Positions 19,741 to 31,469 of a stretch of DNA of 64,000 nucleotides are shown here, one piece after another. The notes beneath the pieces are model-generated. The model searched no databases and had not been told where the DNA came from. It saw nothing but the letters and a program-made list of their open reading frames with translations. Source of the DNA: Huiozyma naganishii CBS 8797 (taxonomy: Eukaryota > Ascomycota > Saccharomycetes > Saccharomycetales > Saccharomycetaceae). The number at the start of each line of letters is the position of its first letter. The first letter of the stretch is position 1. The position numbers were made by a program, and so were the translations under genes. Where the stretch lies: the NCBI RefSeq assembly GCF_000348985.1, contig NC_035928.1, forward strand, positions 372,001 to 436,000, written 5' to 3'.

Positions 19741-20454
19741 TCAGACACTCCTCTGTCTATTTACTTCATTAAATAACCGTTCCAAATAATGGTCTTCCCG
19801 TTGCAACGCACCTTGCAGTTGCATCCCCTTCAGAGCGTAATACAATTTCTCCAAATACTCGTAGTTCTCACCGCTGGGCCCCCTCGCGGTGCAAATAACG
19901 TGCGCGGTGTCCGCAATAGTCTCAGGGCCGACAAAGGCCTTGTTAAGAGTGGTACCGATGTACACGGTGGTCTTCAAAATATGCTTCCCGGATACTGGAT
20001 CACGCGCCAGCGAGCTCAGCGCCTCGCCGTATTGCTCCTCCTCACCCTTAGGCACGTCCAAGTGCACCTCGACCTCGTGTAGAGTGTACCCGTTCTGTTC
20101 CCTAACGTCCAGGTACTCCCTGACCTCCTGCGCGAACTCGGGTGGGATATAGTATACCACGCCGACAGTGGTCAGATCTGCCGGGTCCGATATCCCCTCG
20201 TGGTCCTGGTAATACACCCGCAATTCCTCTTGAAACCGTGGGTTTGCGACAATCTCCTCGTAGGGGATCAGCGTCGTCACACGGCCAGGGTACTCGGGAA
20301 CCCCGCGGTGATCCACGGAGCTCTGCCAGAACCGTCTCATAAACCCAAATATCGTGGCAGGGATCCTGTGCGTAAAATGTGGTGGTGGCTTGTAGATCAG
20401 CGATCCGTATCCGAGCACCCAAAGCCCGTCACCATCGTTTTCATCCTGTGTCAT
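19741..20454 (-). CDS. GCG1: Gcg1 glutathione-specific gamma-glutamylcyclotransferase (ChaC family)
   Basis: A 237-residue protein (S. cerevisiae Gcg1 has 232). It splits cytosolic glutathione into 5-oxoproline and Cys-Gly. The start at ATG 20454 (MTQDENDGDGLWVLGYGSL) places the family motif GYGSLIYKPP near residue 15. RRFWQSSVDHRG, then PGRVTTLIP, follow. The catalytic Glu is the one in VREQNGY (near residue 118). The upstream part of the frame is hydrophobic but has no ATG, so it is not included. It is the first of five consecutive minus-strand genes. Confidence 0.95.
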   Translation of the reverse strand: MTQDENDGDGLWVLGYGSLIYKPPPHFTHRIPATIFGFMRRFWQSSVDHRGVPEYPGRVTTLIPYEEIVANPRFQEELRVYYQDHEGISDPADLTTVGVVYYIPPEFAQEVREYLDVREQNGYTLHEVEVHLDVPKGEEEQYGEALSSLARDPVSGKHILKTTVYIGTTLNKAFVGPETIADTAHVICTARGPSGENYEYLEKLYYALKGMQLQGALQREDHYLERLFNEVNRQRSV

Positions 20455-21496
20455 CTCTCTGAAATGTTTCTTCGTGAACTCGTTCAAACAGATAGAGAGG
20501 GAAGCAACAGCAATAACAGCAACTACTATTACTTCAGTTAGAGAAACGAATGGCAAGAGCACAGGGAACACAGAGAACACAGTAATCAGAGAAATCCAGT
20601 TGTCTGTTCACTGTTTTATAGAGAGGCTCGAAGAACTTGTTTTTGAGACTCATTTTTCACACAATTTTCTCGGTGTAAGACGACAGAAGAGAATCGTGTC
20701 AGGAGACCGCCAAGACCTGGCTCGTCTTGCTTATGGGAGAGGTGAGGTTACGGAGGACACTTGAATTGGGTAAAGGTACAAGTAAACAGCTCAACTGTCT
20801 GTCTGACATTCCCTTCCACCCTGTAATTTCTTTGCTTCTTACATCCTTTATGAGATCTATACCAACGAAACACTCAGCACAGTCCGATGTGTACATATAG
20901 ACTGTTCTGCTGTGCAATGGATCAACCTCAACGGGCGACTACCAGGTCTAGTCCCAATTGTTCATATTTCTTGAGTGGGGCGGACCCTTATCTGTCAACT
21001 TTACTCTAGGTGCTTTCAGGAAACAGGTCAAAGTGATAAAACCTCTGGTTCAGTCCAAGTTGTCGACCTCCACCCGTGCCACTTTCCACCATTTTGATAG
21101 TTAGTAACCACGTCGAGGCCTCCTCCCCCCCGTAGAGAAACGCCTACCAAAGCTGGTCCCAGTCGTCTTGGGCATCCAAAGATCGACGTACACGGCTGAG
21201 CAACGTCTTGGGAGTGGCTGTAAAAAGGATAAACTGGAGTCCAACAACAACAAGGAAATGCAACCGGGTGCAAAAAGCAAGAGTAAAAGAAGTTTACGAT
21301 AGTAGCGCAACGTTCTACATAAGCTCCACAGCGCAGCAAGCACGTGAGCGGTAGTTTTGTTTCAAGGACTTGGAGTTGCAGTTTTGTTTCAAATACTTGG
21401 AGTTGTGGTTTTGTTTGTTTATATATACCTTGCGTTACTCTCTTTGATACGCATATTCAACCTCAGAGAAGCAGAAAACCAGCAGCAGTAACCGGC
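20455..21496. promoter_or_regulatory. GCG1 / SNG1-like divergent intergenic region
   Basis: 1042 bp with no recognisable gene. A CACGTG box lies at 21341-21346 and a 27-bp tandem repeat at 21353-21406, both in the promoter of the SNG1-like gene. The rest shows nothing distinctive. Confidence 0.5.
21353..21406 (+). repeat. 27-bp direct tandem repeat (two units plus part of a third)
   Basis: Unit 1 (21353-21379) and unit 2 (21380-21406) differ at only a few bases. A third partial copy begins at 21407. The repeat ends about 90 bp before the SNG1-like ATG and probably lies in its promoter or leader. Confidence 0.85.
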
Positions 21497-23125
21497 ATGG
21501 ATGGTGATTTGAGTTCAGACGAGGCTGTCAGTCATTTCTTGGGCAGAGAGACCGATGAGCTCAGCAATATAATCAATTCAGCGAACGAACCAAGAGAACC
21601 CTACGATGACGAGAAAGTGCCCCCTCGTGAGGAAGATAACAACGGGAACTTATACAATTCTGGGAGCGATGCGTCTACTACGGATACATCCGGAACGAAT
21701 GCATCCAGTCTCGAAAGTTATCGTCAAGAGGCGGAAAATCAAGCGTCAAAGCAACGCCGTGGGAGCTCTGGTACGATTGAAGATAGGACTTCCGGTTTAC
21801 CCAGTGTAATGAGGACCGCTACAAACTACTGGTCTCCTAGAATGAAGCATCAAAGAAGAAAAGTCATCTTCCATTTCTTCAGAATTAACGCGATTCTGGC
21901 ACTTTTTTGCTTCACAGTGTTTGTGATCTTCTGGGGGGCATCATACAATACTAAATCGTATTTCCATAAGATAAACTTCCTGGCTGTAATACAGGAAGAT
22001 ACTTTGGGTACGAATATGACGGACATCGTACCTTTAACTTCAATATTGCCCGCACTTTTAAGGAGAGTGCCCGGCCATTGGCATGTGCTGAACGACACCC
22101 AATTTAAGATCATCCACAGTGCTCAAACCCCAGAGCAGATTAACGAAAAAGTTATCGACCTAATCTACGACGAGGTATTTTGGGTCGCAGTGAACGTGAA
22201 GCCGAATGTAACCCAGGCATTGTATAACTCCTTAACATCCCAAGAAGAGGCCCCCTTCAATGCAACAAATTACTTCCAGTACGTGTTTGAAAGCGCGAGA
22301 GACCCTTCGAACGTGAAGAGTGTCATATTCCCAGTAGCACAGGGGTTGGAGACTATGCTCCAGCAAGTTTATGCCCTCGAATACCTGCCATCACTAGCAA
22401 GGAATATAAGTGCCAACACTTTGAATATAGAGAACCTGGCGTCTGCGGGGAAACTCAACTTTGAGTACTTGGATTATAGACCTTTTGCAGACAGGCTGCT
22501 GATGACTGTCACGCAGCTTGGCTGTGTCTATGCCATTGTCTTAACTTGTTTCCAGTTTCTGGTCTACAGTCCTTTGCATCTAGAGATGTCAGCTCTTTTA
22601 AAACGTAGAGATAGCGCTTACTATCGAATAGCCATTTCCTTTCTGACACACTTCTTTGCGTCTCTGTTCGTTTGTACCGTTTCCGCCATTTATCAGGTTG
22701 ATTTCACGAAGGCGTTTGGCAGAGGAGGATTTGTCATCTTTTGGATGACTACGTGGTTGTTCATGTGGTCCGTAGGTGGTGCTAATGAGAATGTGATGTG
22801 TTTAATATTTGCCGGGGGACCACAGTACATTGGATTTTGGATTCTAGGGTTTGTTTTAATAAATATATCCCCCACTTTTTTCCCATTGGTTCTCAACAAC
22901 GCATTTTACAGGTACGGGTACATGATGCCACTACACAACGTCGTGAGCATATATCGTGTGATATTTTTTGATTTATCTCGCGGGAAAATGGGCAGAAACT
23001 ACGGTATTTTAGCTGCTTGGGTAGTGTTGAACACTATCTTGCTACCATTTGATTTGAAACTAACCAGGTACCTTATTAGGAGAAGACGGAGGAAGGAAGT
23101 TGAAGCAGAGGCTTCTACAAGTTGA
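21497..23125 (+). CDS. Sng1-family multispan plasma-membrane protein (DUF3533)
   Basis: A 542-residue protein; S. cerevisiae Sng1 has 547. It starts at the first ATG of the frame (21497, MDGDLSSDEAVSHFLG). An acidic, Ser/Asn-rich cytosolic region of about 115 residues precedes the first membrane helix (about 123-148, FRINAILALFCFTVFVIFWG). A large loop with several N-x-S/T sequons follows (about 150-330). Four or five further helices run from about 335 to 525, and the tail is basic. The loop-then-helices layout is that of DUF3533/ABC-2-like proteins. Sng1 gives resistance to nitrosoguanidine and affects membrane lipid asymmetry. No such gene lies between GCG1 and CHD1 in S. cerevisiae, so orthology to SNG1 or its paralogue YJR015W is unresolved and no symbol is assigned. 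Confidence 0.82.
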   Translation: MDGDLSSDEAVSHFLGRETDELSNIINSANEPREPYDDEKVPPREEDNNGNLYNSGSDASTTDTSGTNASSLESYRQEAENQASKQRRGSSGTIEDRTSGLPSVMRTATNYWSPRMKHQRRKVIFHFFRINAILALFCFTVFVIFWGASYNTKSYFHKINFLAVIQEDTLGTNMTDIVPLTSILPALLRRVPGHWHVLNDTQFKIIHSAQTPEQINEKVIDLIYDEVFWVAVNVKPNVTQALYNSLTSQEEAPFNATNYFQYVFESARDPSNVKSVIFPVAQGLETMLQQVYALEYLPSLARNISANTLNIENLASAGKLNFEYLDYRPFADRLLMTVTQLGCVYAIVLTCFQFLVYSPLHLEMSALLKRRDSAYYRIAISFLTHFFASLFVCTVSAIYQVDFTKAFGRGGFVIFWMTTWLFMWSVGGANENVMCLIFAGGPQYIGFWILGFVLINISPTFFPLVLNNAFYRYGYMMPLHNVVSIYRVIFFDLSRGKMGRNYGILAAWVVLNTILLPFDLKLTRYLIRRRRRKEVEAEASTS

Positions 23126-24617
23126 AAAAACATGGCTAAATCACAAAACTGAATGTGGATGCCGTCCTGCACTTCCGAGGACACCTGATGTTCTAATTGA
23201 GGCACTATGGACTCTTGTCAAAGTGTTTTCAAACGTTCGTTCATTTCCTCAGATTTCAATAAAAATGACATTTTATATATTACTCTATTAGACGATGTTT
23301 TTTGTATATTATACGTTGGTAAACAATAATTTATTTATAATCGTGCTACGGTAACTTTTTAATAGAAACATTCAAACGAAATCTGCTGAAGTATTCACTA
23401 GCCTTATACGGATTGTCTATTGAACAGTCTGGCAGCAACGAAGGACTTACAAATTAAGAACTGAGTAATTCACAGGGGTTACCCTCAAGGCACGTGACCG
23501 TCAACCAATAAAAACTGTCCTCGAATTACTAGGAGTATAAAAGACAGACGTGAAAATTAGATGATTCTTCTGAAATTTCTTTCACTTTCAAGAACGACAA
23601 TGTACTCTGAAGGTAAGTTTATGGTACGGTGGTGGTGCAATAATGAAGAAAATGGATTAAATTAAGAGTTATGTTTTGTGAACATCCTTAAAAAAGACGT
23701 GATGCATCGTTGTTGCCACCTCGTCTCCTCTGAATTGATCAGTCGTTGTCTCGCCGCGAAACGCTGGTTCACTATATGACACTTAACGTGTGGTACATGC
23801 TAAAGTTTTTTTAGAAAGACAAAACCTTTGCATGTTGCCTTTCCTTTTCTTGGTGACCGAACACTGATTGAGACGAACTACTGTTTGATCTTCCATCCAT
23901 TTATTATAAATGGTCAAATTTTTCTTTTATACGATCTGTCACTTTCGATGGTTCAATGTCAATTCAAAAAGATGGAATTTCTCTTTAGAGATTCAGAGGC
24001 GTCAATATATCGAATGTTTCCACCCTTCCCAACTCTATCACCAGCTATCAGTGTATCGAAGAGGCTAGTCTTAGAATGTTGGAAGTGAACTGCACTACGA
24101 TCAGCTGAATGGCTTCTTTTGGATTTACCTATTCTGCATTTCAAAAAGCCATGATATATTGAATTAGTACAGGCGTCGTAATCCAATATATTATAGTCCC
24201 ACGAAAGTGTTTATTCCGTGAGTGCTTGCTTTGTGCTGTTGAGATAAGATCAAGGTTAAATTTACGATGATATTTTTTAGCCAATGTCGTCGGTGTCAGA
24301 CAAAGGATGGTACTTCCTTATTCGGCTGTGACAGTCCATTGACTTGTAAGAGCGCTAGCCGGAAGGCTCGTTACCCTCCATCTTTTAAATTTCTTGTTTC
24401 ATCAAAATTTTCCTACCAAAAATTCATCCAACATTTGTTTGCTTTTTTTTTCTTTTTTTGCTTGTGTAGACCATCGTATGATACTGTCTTGTTCCCATAT
24501 ACTCTCTGTATAGTAGTATTAATCATTAACAAAAGACCATTCGTCCTGACCTACAAGTTTGGTACGTGTCCGAATCAATCTACAGTATTATTTTGATCAC
24601 TCGACTGTACAACGATT
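23126..24617. other. long intergenic region upstream of CHD1
   Basis: 1492 bp without a recognisable protein. A complete promoter-like set at 23491-23543 is annotated separately. Frames of 86 and 109 codons on the plus strand show no family features. T-rich runs near 24440-24470 may belong to the CHD1 promoter. Confidence 0.5.
23491..23618 (+). promoter_or_regulatory. promoter-like element with short ORF and possible 5' splice site
   Basis: In order: CACGTG (23491-23496), CCAAT (23505-23509), TATAAAAG (23536-23543), and an ATG at 23600 whose fifth codon runs into GTAAGT (23613-23618), a weaker yeast 5' splice site. Unspliced, the frame ends after 21 codons. No TACTAAC follows downstream, and no exon 2 could be joined to make a known protein. 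It may drive a non-coding RNA or be a gene relic. Confidence 0.3.
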
Positions 24618-27600
24618 ATGGTAACCACCGACGAGGGAATAAAAGAAGAAATTCTTCAGAACCCCGAATTGTACGGCCTGAGAAGATCGCATAGGGCCAG
24701 TGCACATTCAGAGCAACATTACTACGATGAAGACGATGATGAAGACGATATCGTTGTAACTAAATCAAGGAGAAATAGGAAAATTGATCACGAAGAGGAA
24801 TACGACAGAGTGGATTCAGAGGAAGACAATGACGCACAATCGACCGAGGAAGGTGAAGATGACACTCATGACGAAGATGATGACGACTACGGGTACACAA
24901 AGAAGAAGAGCAAAATCGGGGCAAATAAGAAAAAACCCAAGCCAATTAAGGAGGATGACTTTGTTTTACCCACAAGATTTTCCTCTCGTAATAACAAAAC
25001 GGTAAATTACAATGTAGACTATTCTGATGAGGATCTGCTTGAGTCTGAACTAGATGAAGATGATGATGATGAGGAGGAAGATGATAACTTGGACAATGAG
25101 GAAGACTATGATAGAGAAATGTCCATGACGCCCGCCTCTATGGTATCGGATAATCATAACATCGATATAGTTATTACGCATAGAATCAAGGAACAATATA
25201 ATGAGCAGAAACCGGAGCTGAACAAACAGGTACCCAGCTTACATGATTGTAAACAATATTATGTGTTTTTTATCAAATGGGCGGATCAATCTCATTTGCA
25301 TAACAGTTGGGAGTCTTACGATTCCTTATCGCAAACCCGTGGACTGAAGAGACTCGACAACTATTGCAAACAATTCATAATTCAAGAACAGCAGTTCAGA
25401 TTGGATCCATACATAACGGGAGAAGACTTAGAGTTGATGGATATGGAAAATGAGCGAAGACTTGACGAATTCCGTGAATATTCAGTTCCTGAAAGGGTCA
25501 TTGACAGTCAGCGTATCACTCGCGATGATGGGTCTTCAGAACTACAGTATTTGGTGAAGTGGTCGCGTTTGAATTACGACGAAGTAACTTGGGAAAAGGC
25601 CACCGACATCGTGAAACTAGCACCGGAGGAAGTGGCCCAATTTCAAAATAGAACAAACTCAAAAATCCTACCTCAATACTCGAGCAATTATGGATCAGAA
25701 AGGCCGAGGTTTGAAAAGCTGAATACCCAGCCACCTTTTGTAAAAGGTGGTGAACTAAGAGATTTTCAGTTGACGGGTATCAACTGGATGGCATTTTTGT
25801 GGTCAAAGAACGATAACGGTATCTTAGCCGATGAGATGGGTTTAGGGAAAACAGTACAAACCGTTGCCTTTATCAGTTGGCTGATCTACAGTAGAAGACA
25901 GAATGGCCCACATCTCATTGTCGTACCATTGTCGACTATGCCTGCTTGGCAAGAGACCTTTACCAAATGGGCGCCAGACTTGAATTGCCTCTGCTACATG
26001 GGTAACCAGAAATCAAGAGACATGCTCAGAGACTACGAATTCTACACAAATCCTCAGGCCAAAGGCAAAAAGAACGTGAAGTTTAACGTTTTGATGACGA
26101 CCTACGAATACATATTGAAGGATCGTGATGAATTAAGTAAAATCAAGTGGCAGTTTCTGGCAGTGGATGAAGCCCATCGGTTAAAAAATGCAGAATCTTC
26201 CTTATACGAGTCTTTAAACAGCTTCAAAGTAACCAACCGTCTTTTGATTACAGGTACTCCATTACAGAATAACATTAAGGAATTAGCAGCTCTGGTGAAC
26301 TTTTTGATGCCTGGCCGATTCACAATTGATCAAGAAATTGATTTTGAAAATCAAGATGACAAACAAGAAGAATATATCAGGGATTTACACCAAAGATTGC
26401 AGCCTTTTATATTGAGACGTCTAAAGAAGGATGTCGAAAAGTCGCTTCCCTCAAAAACGGAACGTATTCTTCGTGTCGAGCTTTCCGACGTACAAACGGA
26501 GTATTATAAGAATATTCTGACCAAAAATTACAAGGCCTTGACTGCTGGCTCTAAAGGCGGGCACTTCTCGCTCCTGAATGTTATGAGTGAGTTGAAAAAG
26601 GCCTCTAATCACCCGTATCTGTTTGACAATGCCGAAGAACGTGTGTTGGAGAAATTTGGTGGAGGTAATTTATCTAGGGAAAACATTCTTAGAGGCTTGA
26701 TTATGTCCTCCGGTAAAATGGTGCTGTTGGATCAGCTACTAACGAGGTTAAAGAAGGACAATCATCGTGTTTTGATTTTTTCTCAAATGGTCAGAATGCT
26801 TGACATTATGAGTGACTACCTTTCAATCAAGGGTATCAATTTCCAGCGGCTAGATGGTACCGTTCCGTCGGCTCAAAGAAGAATTGCTATCGATCACTTT
26901 AACGCTCCAGATTCAACCGACGAGGTATTTCTTCTATCTACCAGAGCAGGTGGTCTCGGTATCAACTTGATGACTGCTGACACTGTCGTTATCTTTGATT
27001 CTGACTGGAATCCCCAGGCGGATTTACAGGCTATGGCCAGAGCACATCGGATTGGTCAGAAAAATCATGTCATGGTTTATCGGTTAGTGTCTAAGGATAC
27101 TGTCGAGGAAGAGGTTTTGGAGCGGGCTCGCAAAAAGATGATTTTGGAATATGCCATTATCTCTCTTGGTGTGACTGATGGTAACAAGTACACCAAGAAG
27201 AATGAACCAAATGCTAAGGAGCTGTCCGAAATCTTGAAATTTGGTGCTGGTAATATGTTTACTGCAACTGATAATCAAAAGAAATTAGAAGACCTGAACT
27301 TGGATGAAGTCTTAAACCATGCTGAGGATCACGTAACTACTCCTGAACTGGGCGAGTCCCACCTGGGGGGAGAAGAATTTTTGAAACAGTTTGAGGTTAC
27401 TGATTACAAAGCGGATGTTGACTGGGATGATATTATTCCTGAAGAGGATCTGAAGAAGTTCCAAGATGAGGAGCAGAGACGTAGAGACGAAGAGTTTGTA
27501 AAAGAGCAACTGAACCTGATGAGTAGGCGTGACACTGCTTTACAAAAGATAAAAAATAGTGTCTCTGGAAATGGTACGACTTCCAGTTCAGACTCGGAAG

Positions 27601-29048
27601 ACGAGACGAGGTCGAAATCCAGGAGGAGAGCTCGGGCGAATAACTTGAACTCTATAGGTGAAAGTGAGATCCGCGCCTTATACAAAGCCGACTTGAAACA
27701 TGGTGATTTGACTGGTAATTTTGAAACGCTCATTGCAGATGGCACATTACCTGTAAGGTCTATTGACAAGTACGAGAAAGTCTATTCCGAAATGATGCAA
27801 ATGGCTAAAGAGGTTGCTGAAAACGAGGAAACAGCTAGAAACGAGATTTTGTCGAAGCTTGAAGAGGAAGCAAATAAGTACAGGCTGAAACTGAAAACAG
27901 GTGAAATCAAACTAGATGAACAAGAGAAAGTGAACCCGTTAACGAAACTTGCTGCTAAGAGGAGGGAAAAGAGAGTTGCATTTTTCCAGTATATGGGTGT
28001 CAAAGGACTGAACGCGGAAACGTTTGTTTCAAGGGCAGCCGATGTGACCTTCTTGAAGCAGTACATGAATCAAAACTTCAAACAAGACAAGTTGAAATTT
28101 ACATTTGGAAATAGGCCCATAAAACCTGTTCAAAACTGGAATTGCGATTGGACGAGGGGAGATGATGAAAAGTTGCTTGTTGGTGTCGACAAATACGGTT
28201 ATGGTGCTTGGTCACAAATCAGGGATGATCCATTTTTAGGTCTAACTGATAAAATCTTTTTAAATGAGCCACAGGGCAACGAAAAGAAGCCCTCCCTAAC
28301 TGCTGAACCCAAAAAGGGTAAAGGTATTACAGGTTCCTCCAAGAAAGTTCCCGGTGGTATCCATCTGGGGAGAAGGGTGGACCATTTGATTTCTGTGTTA
28401 AAGGTAGGCAGCAAAGAGGGGTCACCAGTAACCAGTGTTCCTAGCAGTGCCAGCCACTCAAACGGGTCTGCAAACACAACTGCAACGAGTATATCTGATA
28501 AGTTCCCCACGGGCCCCAAAAAGAAAAGACCCAGAAAACCAGTTTCGAAGACGGCATCTCCTGCAGCGACAACCCCCAATGGCGACACCCCACCAGCATC
28601 CAAAAAACTGAAGCCTTTACCAAAGGGACCTGTTGCTTCTTTGAAGAACTCAAGACAGGCCACACTTAACGGGTCGTCTGGTAAACAGACAAGAGAATTG
28701 CCGAAGAACCCAGCAGCAATGGAAAAGCATGAGGTGGAATACGATAGCATGGATGAGGAGGAGTGTCGACACTGCATGAGTGCCGTGAGGGTATCACTAC
28801 AGCGTCTGAGACGTGGAGGCAAGGGACTAGACCGTAAAGAATGGGCTAGTATTCTGAAGACAGAACTGACGACTATCGGTAACCATATCCAACAAGAGAT
28901 GACCAAATCGACAAAAGTTAGCCCAGAAAGATACATGAAACACCTGTGGTCGTACACGTCAAACTTCTGGCCAGCTCCAGTTAAGAGTGCGAAATTGATC
29001 GCAATGTACGATAAAATCACGGCCCCCAAGGATACGGTAAATGTATGA
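24618..29048 (+). CDS. CHD1: Chd1 ATP-dependent nucleosome spacing remodeler
   Basis: A 1476-residue protein (S. cerevisiae Chd1 has 1468) that starts at ATG 24618 ([20 protein letters not shown]). It slides and spaces nucleosomes over transcribed genes. An acidic N-terminal region (about 35-165) precedes tandem chromodomains (about 190-350). The Snf2 ATPase follows: lobe 1 from about 374 with DEMGLGKT, the DEAH box near 516 ([10 protein letters not shown]), and lobe 2 (about 695-860) with [11 protein letters not shown] and [11 protein letters not shown]. The SANT-SLIDE DNA-binding part lies in about 1010-1270. A C-terminal helical domain is seen at about 1370-1465 ([19 protein letters not shown]). 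A Ser/Pro/Lys-rich linker of variable sequence separates the last two. The frame is intact. Confidence 0.98.
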   Translation: MVTTDEGIKEEILQNPELYGLRRSHRASAHSEQHYYDEDDDEDDIVVTKSRRNRKIDHEEEYDRVDSEEDNDAQSTEEGEDDTHDEDDDDYGYTKKKSKIGANKKKPKPIKEDDFVLPTRFSSRNNKTVNYNVDYSDEDLLESELDEDDDDEEEDDNLDNEEDYDREMSMTPASMVSDNHNIDIVITHRIKEQYNEQKPELNKQVPSLHDCKQYYVFFIKWADQSHLHNSWESYDSLSQTRGLKRLDNYCKQFIIQEQQFRLDPYITGEDLELMDMENERRLDEFREYSVPERVIDSQRITRDDGSSELQYLVKWSRLNYDEVTWEKATDIVKLAPEEVAQFQNRTNSKILPQYSSNYGSERPRFEKLNTQPPFVKGGELRDFQLTGINWMAFLWSKNDNGILADEMGLGKTVQTVAFISWLIYSRRQNGPHLIVVPLSTMPAWQETFTKWAPDLNCLCYMGNQKSRDMLRDYEFYTNPQAKGKKNVKFNVLMTTYEYILKDRDELSKIKWQFLAVDEAHRLKNAESSLYESLNSFKVTNRLLITGTPLQNNIKELAALVNFLMPGRFTIDQEIDFENQDDKQEEYIRDLHQRLQPFILRRLKKDVEKSLPSKTERILRVELSDVQTEYYKNILTKNYKALTAGSKGGHFSLLNVMSELKKASNHPYLFDNAEERVLEKFGGGNLSRENILRGLIMSSGKMVLLDQLLTRLKKDNHRVLIFSQMVRMLDIMSDYLSIKGINFQRLDGTVPSAQRRIAIDHFNAPDSTDEVFLLSTRAGGLGINLMTADTVVIFDSDWNPQADLQAMARAHRIGQKNHVMVYRLVSKDTVEEEVLERARKKMILEYAIISLGVTDGNKYTKKNEPNAKELSEILKFGAGNMFTATDNQKKLEDLNLDEVLNHAEDHVTTPELGESHLGGEEFLKQFEVTDYKADVDWDDIIPEEDLKKFQDEEQRRRDEEFVKEQLNLMSRRDTALQKIKNSVSGNGTTSSSDSEDETRSKSRRRARANNLNSIGESEIRALYKADLKHGDLTGNFETLIADGTLPVRSIDKYEKVYSEMMQMAKEVAENEETARNEILSKLEEEANKYRLKLKTGEIKLDEQEKVNPLTKLAAKRREKRVAFFQYMGVKGLNAETFVSRAADVTFLKQYMNQNFKQDKLKFTFGNRPIKPVQNWNCDWTRGDDEKLLVGVDKYGYGAWSQIRDDPFLGLTDKIFLNEPQGNEKKPSLTAEPKKGKGITGSSKKVPGGIHLGRRVDHLISVLKVGSKEGSPVTSVPSSASHSNGSANTTATSISDKFPTGPKKKRPRKPVSKTASPAATTPNGDTPPASKKLKPLPKGPVASLKNSRQATLNGSSGKQTRELPKNPAAMEKHEVEYDSMDEEECRHCMSAVRVSLQRLRRGGKGLDRKEWASILKTELTTIGNHIQQEMTKSTKVSPERYMKHLWSYTSNFWPAPVKSAKLIAMYDKITAPKDTVNV

Positions 29049-29678
29049 GCATGTATTCCCACTCTATTTAGTGCTATTTATTTTCTTTGCAAATATAATC
29101 ATACACATGAAGCGACCACGAAATCAAAATGGCTTCGTTACCTGAATAAGTATATGTCCTACCTGTATGCATACAGACATGTATACGCCGTATCACCTAT
29201 ATCATTGCTGACGACACCCTACGAAATCTCGTGCAAAATGAGAAATGTATTTTTTATTTTTTTGCGTTGAAAATTTTTCTTTTTTTGATCATCGAATTCT
29301 GTTCTCGCCTCTTACTGAAAATTTTTTTTTACTCGAAATTATATTTTGTTTGATGTTACTTTTAAGCAATTTAGATGCCACTTTTCAGTTGTACTTTAAA
29401 GTCAAATACTTCTTTCTGAGACACGTTTTCTGTTTCTTTTGTAACATTATCTTACTTCTTACTTTCGCTCTTATAACACTGTCTCTTTTGATCTTCCCTG
29501 AAGTACATTTACCAACTTTTTTTTAGTTACAAAATCCAAAAGGGCAAACAACGAAGCTTTGTTAGTCTCATCCAGATAATCTAGCTCTCGGATACACTAT
29601 TATCATAGAAAAAAATATAAAAAAACGTATAAAACCTACCAAAAACCCAAAAAAATAATCATAACCACCCCAGCAACA
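29049..29678. promoter_or_regulatory. CHD1-PAB1 intergenic region and PAB1 promoter
   Basis: 630 bp. The first part is the CHD1 3' region. From about 29240 to 29520 it is strongly T-rich, a pattern common in promoters of highly expressed yeast genes. It ends in the A-rich PAB1 leader. Confidence 0.6.
29608..29670 (+). promoter_or_regulatory. PAB1: A-rich leader of PAB1
   Basis: Several A-runs of five to eight occur in the roughly 60 bp before the PAB1 ATG. In animals and probably in yeast, PABP binds A-rich stretches in its own leader and represses its translation. The element here would fit such autoregulation, but this is inferred from composition only. Confidence 0.55.
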
Positions 29679-31469
29679 ATGTCTGATATAACTGATAAAA
29701 CTGCTGAGCAATTAGAAAATTTGAAGATCTCTGAGGAGCAACCTCAACAGGAGGCCACCCCAGCCTCCACTGCTAGCTCAGAAAGCCAACAAGCTGGCGA
29801 CAACGATGTCACCTCTACTTCTTTGTACGTTGGTGAACTGGATCCATCAGTCTCTGAAGCTTTGCTATACGACTTGTTCTCCCCCATTGGGTCTGTTGCC
29901 TCCATCCGTGTCTGTCGTGATGCCATCACTAAGACCTCTCTAGGTTACGCCTACGTTAACTTTTCCGACCACGAAGCTGGTAAGCAAGCCATTGAGAAGC
30001 TAAACTACACCCCAATCAAGGGCAAGCTTTGTCGTATCATGTGGTCTCAACGTGACCCATCTTTGAGAAAGAAGGGCCATGGTAACATTTTCATCAAGAA
30101 CTTGAACCAGGATATTGACAATAAGGCTTTGTTCGACACTTTCTCCGTCTTTGGTAATATTCTGTCCTCTAAAATTGCTACCGATGAAACTGGGAAGTCC
30201 AAGGGTTTTGGTTTTGTGCATTTCGAGGAAGAGAGTGCCGCCAACGAGGCTATCGACGCTTTGAACGGTATGTTGCTAAACGGCCAAGAAATCTACGTTG
30301 CTCCTCATCTAACTAGAAAGGAACGTGATTCCCAATTGGAAGAGACCAAGGCCCACTTCACCAACGTGTACGTTAAGAACATCGACTTGGAGACCACCGA
30401 TGAGGAATTCAAAGAGTTCTTCGGCAAGATCGGTACTGTTACCTCCGTTGCCTTGGAGAGAGGCCCAGATGGTAAATTGAAGGGTTTCGGTTTCGTCAAC
30501 TACGAAGACCACAATGACGCCGTCAAAGCTGTTGAAGAATTGAACGGTGCCGAATTCAAGGACCAAGAATTGTTTGTCGGCCGTGCTCAAAAGAAATACG
30601 AACGTATTCAATCTTTAAAGAAGCAATACGAGTCCACCAGACTTGAAAAGATGGCCAAATACCAAGGTGTCAATCTGTTCGTCAAGAACTTGGACGACTC
30701 TATCGATGATGAAAAGCTACAGGAAGAATTTGCTCCATTCGGTAACATCACCTCTGTCAAGGTCATGAGAACAGAAAACGGCAAATCCAAGGGTTTCGGT
30801 TTTGTCTGTTTCTCTTCCCCAGAGGAGGCAACGAAGGCCATCACTGAAAAGAACCAACAGATCGTTGCTGGTAAGCCGCTATATGTTGCCATTGCTCAGA
30901 GAAAGGACGTCAGACGCTCTCAACTAGCTCAACAGATTCAAGCAAGAAACCAGATGAGATACCAACAGGCAACTGCCGCTGCCGCTGCTGCCGCTGCCGG
31001 TATTCCAGGCCAATTCATGCCACCAATGTTCTACGGTGTCATGCCACCAAGAGGCGTTCCATTCAACGGTCCAAACCCTCAACAGATGAACGGTGTCCCA
31101 CCACAACAGTTCAGAAACGGCCCAATGTACGGCATGCCACCACAAGGTGCCCCACAAGGTGCCTTCCCAAGAAACGCCGGTGCCAACGCCAACCAATTCT
31201 ACCAACAGAAGCAAAGACAAGCTTTGGGTGAACAACTCTACAAGAAGATCTCTGCCAAGACTTCCGATGAGGAAGCCGCTGGTAAGATTACTGGTATGAT
31301 CCTAGACTTGCCACCACAAGAAGTTGTTTCTCTACTGGAGAACGACGACTTGTTCGAACAACACTTCACTGAGGCCTCTGCTGCTTACGAGTCCTTCAAG
31401 CAAGAACAACAGCAAGCTCAACCAGAGGCTGCTGCCCAATTTGAAACTGAAATTGCTCCACAACAATAA
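29679..31469 (+). CDS. PAB1: Pab1 poly(A)-binding protein
   Basis: A 596-residue protein (S. cerevisiae Pab1 has 577). It coats mRNA poly(A) tails, binds eIF4G, and controls tail length and decay. Four RRMs are visible: RRM1 from about residue 46 ([12 protein letters not shown]), RRM2 from 135 ([13 protein letters not shown]), RRM3 from 227 ([13 protein letters not shown]) and RRM4 from 330 ([13 protein letters not shown]), each with its GFGFV-type RNP1. A Pro/Met/Ala-rich linker with an Ala run (about 430-440) follows. The MLLE domain lies at about 515-575 ([21 protein letters not shown]). Codon choice is strongly biased to the preferred yeast set, as expected for very high expression. Confidence 0.99.
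   Translation: MSDITDKTAEQLENLKISEEQPQQEATPASTASSESQQAGDNDVTSTSLYVGELDPSVSEALLYDLFSPIGSVASIRVCRDAITKTSLGYAYVNFSDHEAGKQAIEKLNYTPIKGKLCRIMWSQRDPSLRKKGHGNIFIKNLNQDIDNKALFDTFSVFGNILSSKIATDETGKSKGFGFVHFEEESAANEAIDALNGMLLNGQEIYVAPHLTRKERDSQLEETKAHFTNVYVKNIDLETTDEEFKEFFGKIGTVTSVALERGPDGKLKGFGFVNYEDHNDAVKAVEELNGAEFKDQELFVGRAQKKYERIQSLKKQYESTRLEKMAKYQGVNLFVKNLDDSIDDEKLQEEFAPFGNITSVKVMRTENGKSKGFGFVCFSSPEEATKAITEKNQQIVAGKPLYVAIAQRKDVRRSQLAQQIQARNQMRYQQATAAAAAAAAGIPGQFMPPMFYGVMPPRGVPFNGPNPQQMNGVPPQQFRNGPMYGMPPQGAPQGAFPRNAGANANQFYQQKQRQALGEQLYKKISAKTSDEEAAGKITGMILDLPPQEVVSLLENDDLFEQHFTEASAAYESFKQEQQQAQPEAAAQFETEIAPQQ

Noticed and set aside
23815..24088. possible second exon (TAG acceptor at 23812-23814) for the ATG at 23600
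   Set aside because: The long frame is out of phase with the GTAAGT donor, the in-phase product stops after about 21 residues, and no branch-point consensus is present.
28199..29062. 287-codon antisense frame opposite the CHD1 3' end
   Set aside because: Mirror of a strongly conserved coding sequence; no independent features.
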